Shown here piece after piece: positions 30,144 to 39,920 of a DNA stretch of 64,000 nt. Numbering within the stretch: the first letter of the stretch is position 1; each line of letters starts with the position of its first letter. This DNA is from Isochrysis galbana (Eukaryota; Haptophyta; Isochrysidales; Isochrysidaceae): NCBI GenBank assembly GCA_018136815.1, contig CM030943.1, positions 2,518,500-2,582,499 of the forward strand, written 5' to 3'. The translations under genes were made by a program, and so were the position numbers. The notes under the pieces were generated by a model that did no database searches, was not told the DNA's origin, and was given only the letters and a program-made list of their open reading frames with translations.

Positions 30144-32118
30144 TCATCGGCCGCCGCGCGACTTCTTCTCAATCTCTGCGATGCGCTGCTTCAGCTCCTC
30201 TTCCCTCGCAGCCTGAGGTGAGGAGGAGGATGGTGAGAGGGCGAGGCACGACCACACGTCGAGGTGGCGACCCCCTCCCCCCACACGACCTTCGTCACCG
30301 ACGGTACGACGGCGACTGGCGAGGGGCCGTAGTGCTGACTCGCCTGCTTAGCCTCCATCGCCGCCTGCATTTGAGCAAGGTAGCTGGAGATGTACCGGCC
30401 GATGCTGGCGCTCACATCGTCACCAGGCGGAGGAGGCGGCAACCCATCGTCACTGGGCTCAACCCAGCGCTCGTCTTTCACCTCCAGTGCGGTCTCGTTG
30501 GAGACCCCCTCGGTGGCCCTAGCAGCCATCGATGTGGCGGCAGCGACGGTAAGAGCTGCTGTGGCGGGCTCCATCTGCAAGGGTGAATGCATCGTGACGG
30601 GTTACGACGTGGGGTCATCTCGATGGACGAATTGATGGCGAGCATCCGCGTCGATGCAGCCGCCGCGTTGTCCACGCGTGCGGCGCACCCCGCATCCAGA
30701 GCACGTGCTCAATACGACCAGGGGTAGCATTGGCCTGCTCTTCTTCTCACCTCAATGGAAGCCTCCCCTTCCAGTGGTTCATCAATGGAGTCGATGGGGG
30801 TGGCACCGTCTAATGGCAGTGGCAAGGCTGGGTGCTGTACGAAGTAGTTCGCGCTCGACGCCCGAGTCTGCAATTTTGGGAGCACAACGTCGTGATGTGA
30901 GCACGCGCGTCATGGAGAGACATGGCAAAGGTGTGCGCCGCGCAAGTGCCACTTCCGACGCCCTCCGCTCAAGGCTCAGGGTCCTACAGGATCTGCGGCA
31001 TGAGTTATGTGGCTGGTCCTAATAGGTACGAGCTCTCACCTCTTGTCTTGTAGTGAACACGAGGCGTAGCAACTTGATATGATCAAGCACAGCGGATCGG
31101 GCGTGAGCCATGAGTGCCTCAACGTCGGCGAGCGAGTAGCGGTCTGTCGGTGCCATGGCCTTGGTGGCCTCGAGCAAGCCGTTGGTAAAGAAACGCAGGC
31201 AGGTGTCTGTGACGTGGGTGAGCAGCGGCGGTGAGCGACGCACAGGGTCATTGAGCCGGAGCCAATTTAAAGGACCGCAACTTTGACTACACTACATCGA
31301 AGGGCGGCGTCGAAATGGTGCAACATGCCACCCTCCACTTCAAGCCACTTCATGCCAGTTGCCACCAACCATACCCACCCACTTTGTTGAGCTTTGGCAT
31401 CTTTCCCTCTACCCCCTCCCCCCCAAAAAATCGCCCGTGGGTCGCCGTACCTCTCTCGAGGCTCTGAGCGCAATCATCGCACGCAACCCCCCTCCCCCCT
31501 CTACCCCCTTACCAAGCTTCGCACTCGACCGCTCAGCAGATCGTCGTTCCCTCCCACGCTCCTTCCCACACTGCTTCTCCCCCAACCCGTGGGCCGCCCT
31601 ACCTCTCTCAAGACTCTCGGAAGAAGCTTCTTCACACTCCCCCGCTCGGCAAACCGTCGTTCCGTCAGCTGTTCCCTCAACCCCCCTTTCTCCCCCAACC
31701 CGTGGGCCGCCTTACCTCTCCCAAGACTCTCTTCTTCACACTCCACCGCTCGGCAGACCGTCGCTTTGATCAGATCGAGTGCCGCGAGAGTCTGTGGGGC
31801 CGAGAAGGCATTCTGCTTGCAAAAGTGGAGCGTGGAGTAGAGCATGTCGATCCAGATCGCACCACGCTCGCTCTCCCACTCTCTCGAGAGAGAGGTAGGG
31901 AGAGAGGAGTTTGGTCGTAGAGAGGCCGAGACGTCTCTCTGCTCTTCTCCTTCTCTCTTCTCTTCTCTTTCTTCTTCTCTATCGCTCTGCTGGGCGCGCG
32001 CGATGTGGCCGAGCAATGAAACGGCCGCCTCGTCCGACTCGTTGCTCCAGATCTCAGCCAGCTGCGAAGGCGACAGGACGAGAGGGGAGCGGAGGAGAGG
32101 GAGGAGAGAGGCGGACAT
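30144..32118 (-). CDS. CFAP119/CCDC189-like flagellar protein (multi-exon)
   Basis: The gene reads right to left from ATG at 32118. Exon 1 contains W-I-D-M-L-Y-S-T-L-H-F-C-K-Q-N-A-F-S (near 31850-31790). After an intron with repeats, an exon ending at 31040 carries R-F-F-T-N-G-L-L, Y-S-L-A-D-V-E-A-L-M and H-I-K-L-L-R-L-V-F-T-T. This parallels the CFAP119 core (leading helix, then F-S-x-x-x-V ... H-F-K-L-Y-x-x-V-F-T). Exons 30867-30751 and 30574-~30270 follow in phase 0 (introns 31039-30868 and 30750-30575), and a final exon ends A-A-R-E-E-E-L-K-Q-R-I-A-E-I-E-K-K with TGA at 30146-30144. CFAP119 family proteins belong to the motile cilium. The splice between exon 1 and exon 2 is unresolved because the donor region is triplicated. 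Family call moderately sure; gene reality fairly sure. Confidence 0.6.
31436..31770. repeat. Triplicated exon/intron-junction segment inside the CFAP119-like gene
   Basis: A unit of about 110 bp containing CCAACCCGTGGGCCGCC, TACCTCTC, AAGACTCTC and CACTCCxCCGCTCGGCAxAC occurs near 31576-31662 and 31694-31765, with a more diverged third copy near 31436-31545. On the minus strand each unit carries a potential 5' splice site (GAGAG-GTAAGG or a degraded form). Confidence 0.65.
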
Positions 32119-32396
32119 CGTAACGCAGCACGCTCCTCCGAACGCGACACTCGCCCTCTCACCGCAGTTTATCTATATGAAAAGGCCCTCAGAACATTGT
32201 CTCCGATAGGTGCTCCGGAGCCAGCCTGCCTGGTACAGGAGCCAACTCTCGCCCTCCTCCCCCCCCGGCAGCTCTCACACACTCTCGCCGCTCCTCCCCT
32301 CCCATGCTTTTTTAGGGTTCGGCCCTGTTTTATTAGATATTTGGAGGGGTGGTGGTGGGTGTTGGCTGGTGCGGCTTGGCGGTTACAGAGAGAGAG

Positions 32397-32640
32397 ACCC
32401 GGGCAGCTCAAGAGAGAGAGAGAGAGACTCGAGGAGAGGAGAGAGAAGGAGAGAGAGTGTTAAGCTAGGAAGATGAGAGAGCGGGAGAGAGAGGGAGAGA
32501 GATTAGAGAGAGGGAGGAGGGAGAGGGAGAGAGGGAGGGAGAGAGAGACTCGAGAAAAGAGGAGAGAGAGGGAGAGAGAGTAGAGTAGAGTAGAGTAGAG
32601 TAGAGTAGAGAAGAGAAGAGAAAGAGAGAGAGAGAGAAGT
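32397..32640. repeat. GA-rich microsatellite
   Basis: GAGA repeats with an embedded (GTAGA)n run at 32579-32607. It lies upstream of the minus-strand CFAP119-like gene and just before the minisatellite. Confidence 0.85.
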
Positions 32641-32715
32641 AGTGCGGGGCGGTCGCTGGCAAACGAGGGACTCCCAGTTGTTCTACTTGCTTAGGCCACC
32701 TCGTTTACTTCAGTC

Positions 32716-34467
32716 TAGAATGTAGACCTCTTTTTACTCTCTACTCGAGAGGAGACTGCTACTATGTACAGTCTACAGTCTACAGTAGACCTCTTTTTAC
32801 TCTCTACTCGAGAGGAGAAAGCTACTATGTACAGTCTACAGTCTGCAGTAGACCTCTTTTTACTCTCTACTCGAGAGGAGACTGCTACTATGTACAGTCT
32901 ACAGTCTACAGTAGACCTCTTTTTACTCTCTACTCGAGAGGAGACTGCTACTATGTACAGTCTACAGTCTACAGTAGACCTCTTTTTACTCTCTACTCGA
33001 GAGGAGAAAGCTACTATGTACAGTCTACAGTCTACAGTAGACCTCTTTTTACTCTCTGCTCGAGAGGAGAAAGCTACTATGTACAGTCTACAGTCTGCAG
33101 TAGACCTCTTTTTACTCTCTACTCGAGAGGAGAAAGCTACTATGTACAGTCTACAGTCTACAGTAGACCTCTTTTTACTCTCTACTCGAGAGGAGACTGC
33201 TACTATGTACAGTCTACAGTCTGCAGTAGACCTCTTTTTACTCTCTACTCGAGAGGAGAAAGCTACTATGTACAGTCTACAGTCTACAGTAGACCTCTTT
33301 TTACTCTCTACTCGAGAGGAGACTGCTACTATGTACAGTCTACAGTCTACAGTAGACCTCTTTTTACTCTCTACTCGAGAGGAGACTGCTACTACGTACA
33401 GTCTACAGTCTACAGTAGACCTCCTTTTTACTCTCTACTCGAGAGGAGACTGCTACTATGTACAGTCTACAGTCTACAGTAGACCTCTTTTTACTCTCTA
33501 CTCGAGAGGAGACTGCTACTATGTACAGTCTACAGTCTACAGTAGACCTCCTTTTTACTCTCTACTCGAGAGGAGACTGCTACTATGTACAGTCTACAGT
33601 CTACAGTAGACCTCCTTTTCACTCTCTACTCGAGAGGAGACTGCTACTATGTACAGTCTACAGTCTGCAGTAGACCTCTTTTTACTCTCTACTCGAGAGG
33701 AGACTGCTACTATGTACAGTCTACAGTCTACAGTAGACCTCTTTTTACTCTCTACTCGAGAGGAGACTGCTACTATGTACAGTCTACAGTCTACAGTAGA
33801 CCTCCTTTTTACTCTCTACTCGAGAGGAGACTGCTACTATGTACAGTCTACAGTCTACAGTAGACCTCCTTTTTACTCTCTACTCGAGAGGAGACTGCTA
33901 CTATGTACAGTCTACAGTCTACAGTAGACCTCTTTTTACTCTCTACTCGAGAGGAGACTGCTACTATGTACAGTCTACAGTCTACAGTAGACCTCCTTTT
34001 TACTCTCTACTCGAGAGGAGACTGCTACTATGTACAGTCTACAGTCTACAGTAGACCTCTTTTTACTCTCTACTCGAGAGGAGACTGCTACTATGTACAG
34101 TCTACAGTCTACAGTAGACCTCTTTTTACTCTCTACTCGAGAGGAGACTGCTACTATGTACAGTCTACAGTCTACAGTAGACCTCCTTTTTACTCTCTAC
34201 TCGAGAGGAGACTGCTACTATGTACAGTCTACAGTCTACAGTAGACCTCTTTTTACTCTCTACTCGAGAGGAGACTGCTACTATGTACAGTCTACAGTCT
34301 ACAGTAGACCTCCTTTTTACTCTCTACTCGAGAGGAGACTGCTACTATGTACAGTCTACAGTCTACAGTAGACCTCCTTTTTACTCTCTACTCGAGAGGA
34401 GACTGCTACTATGTACAGTCTACAGTCTGCAGTAGACCTCTTTTTACTCTCTACTCGAGAGGAGACT
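32716..34467. repeat. 63/64-bp minisatellite, about 27 copies
   Basis: The unit contains GTAGACCTC, TTTTTACTCTC, TACTCGAGAGGAGA, CTGCTACTATG and TACAGTCTACAGTCTAC. Units of 63 bp keep one frame open (21-codon period), and 64-bp units with an extra C (CTCCTTTTT) shift it. Each unit has two palindromic cores, CTCGAG within CTCTACTCGAGAGG and GTCTAC-A-GTAGAC. Variants are ordered: GAGAAAGC units occur only before about 33270, and CTCCT units only after about 33420. The open frames are products of the period. Confidence 0.95.
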
Positions 34468-35177
34468 TCTGGAGAGAAGAGGGGAGCAGAGCACCGGGCG
34501 GTTACAGCCGGCGGTGGGTGCGATGGTGAGCCGACGCCCACGCTCTCTCTCTTCCCTCCCTCTTCCCTCCCGCTCCGCCCTCGCCTCCCCCCCCCCCCCC
34601 CCCCTCTCCTTTCTGTCTCTCGCACACACCCCACCCACCCCCTCTCCCCCTTCTCCACCTCCCTCCCTCTCCCTCCCCTCCCTCCCACCCTCTTCTCTCC
34701 GCCGCCCCTCCCTTTCCTCTCCCACTCACACTCTGGGCGGCCATTCCCTCCCCCCCCACGCGCGCGCGCTCCGCTGCTGTGCCTGCGACCGCCCCCAATC
34801 CGACTTGGTCCTCCTGCTTACACGCGCGCTGCTGCGCCTGCTGCCCCAAACGGACTCCTCTGGTGACTGCAAAGGACACTCTCGCCCGCTTCCCCCCTCC
34901 CTCCCTCCTTCTCCCTCCCTCGTCCTTCCTTCCGCATCGGCAACCCTTTTTCACTGCTGCTGCCGCTTCCCTCCCCCGTGCGCTCTGTCCCTCGTCACTA
35001 AATCCTGTCAATCAACTCGCGCCCCCCCTGCGTCTCTCCGCTGTTGCACTCGCTCCTTTCTCCCTGCTGCCGTTTTGCTTCACTGCCTCTTGCAGAGGAC
35101 GCACCTGGCTGCCATTCCCCACGCCAAGAAACCTAGATCCGAATGCCCCGCTTCGCCGGTATGCCTTGCCTCCTACT
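34468..35177. other. C-rich upstream region of the MORN gene
   Basis: Polypyrimidine tracts (34540-34740 and 34880-35080) with no coding support. Probably promoter and 5' UTR of the gene beginning at 35178. Confidence 0.5.
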
Positions 35178-36858
35178 ATGCAGGCGGAAGAAGGAGAGGT
35201 TGCGCCACCACCCTACAAGTATGAAGGCCCGCGCGAGGAAGGCGAAGCCGTGACCATCTCTGTGGAGGTGCGAGACAAGACCATCACCATTTAAACGGCC
35301 CAAGCGCCACAACATCTTGTGCCAACACTCGTCCAAGACAAGCCAACCATGCGCATGTGGTAGCCGCACACGCTGCACCAATATCGACCAGACGATGCCT
35401 TTTAGTGTTCACGCGCTCTGCGTGAGTGTTGTGACGTGCCTCTCGCGACCTGATTTCGTGGAATCAGGTGGACAGTGAGGCGGACGGCGAGCCATCCAAA
35501 GTGACCAAGACGAAGGAGATCCGGCTGCTTGGCGCGCGTTCCACCACCAAGTCCAGTGAGTGCAATCGCCCTTTCGCCAGCCCCTTGACCGAACATGGCG
35601 GTGGCTGTAGCAGCGTGCTCACGCATGGATCTCTGCACACTGTAGCTGATGCTGGAAAGGCTTGGTATCCCAACGGTGACAGCTACGAGGGCGGCTTCTT
35701 CCAGGTGCACGTCTGCCCTTCACGGACAAGCTGCGCGTCAGCACGCGTTCCCGCCCCTCGTGTACCTCTGCTTCATGCAATATGCAGTGACCAGCTGACC
35801 CAGCAATTGTATCACTTTGTGGTTTACATAGGGCAACCGCCACTTCCAGGGCAAATACACGTATGCCAATGGGGTTCCGGCTGAGGACGAGGAGTCCAAG
35901 CCGCCAAAGGGGGTGTACGAAGGCGTCTTCAAGGTGCGCCGCGATGTCAGCATATCGCCCCTAGACATCTTCGGATTCCTGTCGTGGTGGACTGTGAGTG
36001 GACATCGATGGTCGCGCCGCCGCTCTCCCTATTGAAATACACTTCTTCGCAGCCTCGTAGGTCTTGCACGCGAGGGGCACACCGCACTTGCCCGCATCCA
36101 AACCGTCGCTCCTAGCTCTATCCGCCGTCACCAAGCCGGTGTCATCCTCTCGTCCGCGCGATCTACTTACTCCCTACTCCCCGCCATCAAATCCGACAGA
36201 TGGGCCAAAAGTCAGGACTTGGCATGATGACATACGCCGATGGCACCAAGTACCATGGTGAGTTCAAGGACGGCGTCCGGTCAGGCCAAGGGACATGTTT
36301 TTACGCCAATGGTATGTGCCCCCCGCCCGGTTTGCAATGGTCCACCGGAGGCACCTTATTGGCGCCTTCGTCGTGGTTGTCTTATTGAAGACAGCTCAAC
36401 CTCATTGGGGCCGATTTGCTTCTGTAGGCGACATCTATTCTGGCCAGTGGGTGAACGGGAAAAAGCACGGACATGGAAGCTACTTGTACAAGGAGACCGG
36501 GGCGCAATTGGTGCGGCACCGCCCTGCGCGCACGAGCGAACGCGGTAATATTTGATTATTGAAGATGAAACCCTAGAGCTGCCGCGTCCCCGTGTCGAAG
36601 GGCAAAGGGCCTTCAATCCTCATGACGAGTCCCGGTTGGCCAAGCGTCTCGATGGTGTGCGCCAAATTCTCCCATCCCACCTCGTGTCTTTAGGAGGGAA
36701 AATGGTCAGCGGGTGCGGTCATAGAGGGCACCTTCACCGACAGCTTCGGCGGCACGTACACCGGAGCATTCGGGGGCTCGGCAACAGAGCTTGCTTACAC
36801 GAATGGCGGCAAGTTTGTGACGCCCGCCGGGGCCACTGTGATCGCCTCGAGTGCATGA
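35178..36858 (+). CDS. MORN-repeat protein, radial spoke head 1-like (7 exons, about 232 residues)
   Basis: Exons are 35178-35267, 35468-35555, 35646-35704, 35832-35933, 36200-36311, 36428-36510 and 36694-36858 (TGA). All introns are GT-AG and all phases agree. The spliced protein has successive MORN units: Y-P-N-G-D-S-Y-E-G-G-F, Y-T-Y-A-N-G with V-Y-E-G-V-F, M-T-Y-A-D-G-T-K-Y-H-G-E-F, C-F-Y-A-N-G-D-I-Y-S-G-Q-W, and L-Y-K-E-T-G-A-Q-L-E-G-K-W. The last unit, with E-T-G before a G-K-W-S-x-G, is like the end of the RSPH1 MORN array. RSPH1 sits in the radial spoke head of motile axonemes. Other short MORN proteins cannot be excluded. The short N-terminus (about 60 residues) is acidic and not recognised. 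Confidence 0.8.
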
Positions 36859-37639
36859 AAGCTTTCCGGGCGGACTATGTGCAGTGGTTGCTCACCGGGC
36901 ATCTCCCTTCTAGGTCCGACAGTTGGTCCAGCGTAGGCTGCCGACCCCTCCCATGTATTGTGTGGGGTGACCTAGAGCCGCCTACAATCTGCAACATCGG
37001 ACGTTGGATTCGTGCAAGGCAATTCGGCTTGTCTTTAAAAATATTCTTGAAGGTGTCTACTACGTTGCTATGTGTACTCCCGTTCGCTGGGATCCCCGCT
37101 ATGACATCGCCCTAGCCCACCCCCACTCTCCTTCCCGCTCCCCCCCCTCGTTCCTTTTTCATCGGCTTCGGTTTTGGGGGGTCGACCCGCATTGACCACT
37201 GACGAGTTGGACGTTGCCAGCCACATCCAGTTGGCGAGGGAGAGGAAGAGGGGATTGCGGGGGGAGGCGCGGCTGGGCAAGGCGCGGGAGCGCCGCCGCG
37301 CGCCGACCGGCTGTACGAGCGCGCCGTGTTCATGCTGCTGAAGCACGAATCACCGTGCGACGGGCGGCTGCCGGCTGCTGCGCAGCGAGCATCTGAAGAT
37401 GCGGAAAGACTTTGTAGGGGTTCGCTCGGGTAAAACCTCTGACGACATCCAAAGTAATGCTTTACGCAATGCTTCCCGCCTAGAAATAGCGTAGATTATA
37501 TCACGATGATGAACATTGAGACGACTCCTTTATTATTTGAAATCAACCCGCGCGGCCTACTCCCTCGTCCCGTGACAAGTAGCGAACTGTCTGCAACAAT
37601 TGGACCCATAGGCCATAGGCGTTTGCATCTAGGGACACA
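36859..37639. other. Intergenic, no firm gene
   Basis: A stretch near 37190-37395 has coding-like composition on the plus strand (T-T-D-E-L-D-V-A-S-H-I-Q-L-A-R-E-R) but no start, splice partner or domain that I could establish. Confidence 0.35.
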
Positions 37640-38223
37640 TTTTTGGGGGTGGTGAAGGGAAAAACTATTGTTATAGTTTGAACTATGGCGCGTGCCGCGA
37701 CCGCTCCCGAGCCCCAGGCGACCCTCGCCACCGCGTCCCACCTGGGACGCCCCACGCGCCAAGCTTAAGAAGAAAATCGCAGCGTGGAAAGGAGTCCAGA
37801 ACCTCTCGATTTACGGGAGGACTCTACTAGTGAACTTTATTTTATACGGGACTCCGAGATACTGGCTATCCACCTCCACCCCCCGGGCGTGGTTCATGGA
37901 AGCTATCGACTCTGACGTACAAACAATACTTTGGGATAGGTCCCCACGGCTACGAGCAGAGGAGATTGGCACCTCGCGAGAGGGTAGAAGATGGATAACT
38001 TATCCGGCGTACCCGAGGCAGTGGGAACGAACGAGGACCGGCCCCTCCTGGGGATCGGGTTGCTCCCTATGACCGAACATACGCAAGCACTTCAAGCGAT
38101 ATGGATAGTTCGCTACTTGAACCCGTCCTCCGCGGACTGGAAGACCGCCCTCCCTGGACTAGTGGTTCAGTCGCACCCCGTTGGGGAGAGCCGCAGTCTT
38201 TTCGAAAGTCGACACGCGTAGCC
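37640..38223 (+). pseudogene. Internally deleted LINE: ORF1 start fused to ORF2 RT C-terminus
   Basis: A leader with AAACTATTGTTATAGTTT precedes ATG 37685 (M-A-R-A-A-T-A-P-E-P-Q-A-T-L...G-R-P). After about 75 bp the sequence jumps to the thumb/post-RT region of a non-LTR reverse transcriptase: W-K-G-V-Q-N-L-S-I-Y-G-R-T-L-L, then G-L-L-P-M-T-E-H-T-Q-A-L-Q-A-I-W. Endonuclease and catalytic RT motifs are absent. The element is cut at 38223 by the chromovirus LTR, and its downstream part matches 689-262 (minus). Confidence 0.7.
38219..38223 (-). other. Target-site duplication GGCTA, 3' side of the chromovirus
   Basis: Read on the minus strand, GGCTA follows the LTR terminus CGACA. It pairs with GGCTA at 685-689. 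Confidence 0.85.
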
Positions 38224-39533
38224 TGTCGAGTCGAGCGGAGCCGGAGGGCTCTGAGCCACTCCGTCGCGAGCAGCACCGGCGGCTAGCGCGGCGCTTTGGC
38301 CCTCCTCCCCACCGGGAGTCGGGTGAATGAAATTCTGGACTGGGTCGGGCAACCCCATTTGGGTGTCTGGACGGGGAACGAACGGCGAACGAAGGGCTGT
38401 GGGGCGGCGAGGCGCTCCTAGCGGCCCTAGTGTGTTGGGTTTTAAGAGATTGTTAGACCTACAAAGAACTCTTCCCTCAGGGAGGGAGCCTAGGCTGCTT
38501 GAGTGCAGCGACGCAGCGAACAACGACGGACAACGGAGCTTAGAACAACAGGATACACCGACCCACGAACACACCGGAATCATTCACCCAAACCAAGCAA
38601 ATTATCAAGCAACCGCGACCCCAAATCACCGATAACTCAACCACGTCGCGAGAGACGGAGAGAGAGAGCGAGAGAGAGAGAGACTCCGCAGCGACGGCCG
38701 GAGCGTGTCTCCGTTGTAACTTCCCACGTAGCGGAGAGTCCGAAGGGGAGCGTCCTGTCGCGCGACCACGGCGATCACTTTGGATACAGATCGCGACGAG
38801 ATATCTTCACGACCGAATAAATCTTGCCGTTGAGCGTGAACCTTCTAGACGCTTCTGAGTAGCAACCAAGGGGAAGAAACACCAAAGGGGCCAAGGGCTT
38901 GCATGTAACTTGCATCAAGGGGAAAGATTCCCTCACCTAGGAAGCGAACCTACACCGGTCTCCAAGGGGAGATAGCAAATTAAACCTCAAATCTCGAGCG
39001 GATAGAGCAACCGACTTGCTCGCCAAAACCTTGACCGAGAAGAAAGAAGCAAGGACCTACAAGCCAAGGGTAGCGGACCTAGGGAATGTGAGAGGAAATT
39101 TCCGAACGCCAACGCCAAACGCCGAACGCGGGAAGGCAACGAAACCCTAACCAGGCCAAGCAGAACCTACGAAGAACAGGCCTGGACGACAACGAAAGTG
39201 AGCAGGTCCCAAGAAAGAACCGGAACCCAACAAGAAACGACAAGCCTTGCAAGAAGCTAAACAAGCCTTCACAAGGTAACCTGAGAGCCTGAGACAAGCG
39301 CGCAGCGAGTGACAGGCGACCTGGCTCCTTTGGGTCAAGATTACCCGAAAGGAGGAAACCTGGAATCTAGACCTGACAGACAGGCTAGAAGGAACGAAAC
39401 GAGAACTCGAATTCTAGATCGCTAGGGACGAACCCTACCAACCTAGATGTACCTGAGCTTCACCGTGTGGCCGCACGGCGAAGGACCTGGAAACAAGAGC
39501 CTGGAAATCGCATCATCTAGGATGAATGCGACA
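38224..39533 (-). repeat. 3' LTR of the chromovirus (1310 bp)
   Basis: Reverse complement of 690-1999, equal in length and apparently identical wherever compared. It begins TGTCGCATTC at 39533 and ends CGACTCGACA at 38224. Confidence 0.93.
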
Positions 39534-39539
39534 CCCCCC
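39534..39539 (-). promoter_or_regulatory. Polypurine tract of the chromovirus
   Basis: On the minus strand GGGGGG directly precedes the 3' LTR. A short all-G tract in this position is the expected primer for plus-strand cDNA synthesis. Confidence 0.6.
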
Positions 39540-39920
39540 GACTAAGATCGAGACGTCTCCCGATGTCGAGCGGTGAACCTGGAAACAGAGACCTGGAAAC
39601 TGGAACCTGAGCTGACCAGAGGTCAGAATCGGAACAAGAAGCAACGGAACATAGCGAGCGAAACGTGGAGACAAGAACACCCTTTGGATCCAAAGCGAGC
39701 ACGAAATCGGCGGCTTAACGCGGCGGCCTCTTTCGTACGCACTGCCCCACCCACTTCTCCCTTTTACAGGAGCTTTGCTCGGGTGTTGCGCCGGGTGTAG
39801 AGCGCAGGCAGCACGCGTTCAGCACCTCCATGATTCGCTCTGACAGAAATTTGAACTCGGAGCCCTAGCCGAGGCGTGGGGCTAGCCTAGAGGGACGGGT
39901 CCCTTACCCAAGACATGGGA
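39540..39920 (-). other. Chromovirus 3' untranslated internal region
   Basis: About 380 bp lie between the Pol stop and the polypurine tract. No env-like or other frame is supported. Confidence 0.6.

Noticed and set aside
32764-33609. A 281-residue repeat protein with 21-residue units
   Set aside because: The frame exists only because the repeat is 63 bp. It breaks at each 64-bp unit and recurs in overlapping frames.
32716-34467. A CRISPR-like array
   Set aside because: Units are contiguous with no unique spacers, and the genome is eukaryotic.
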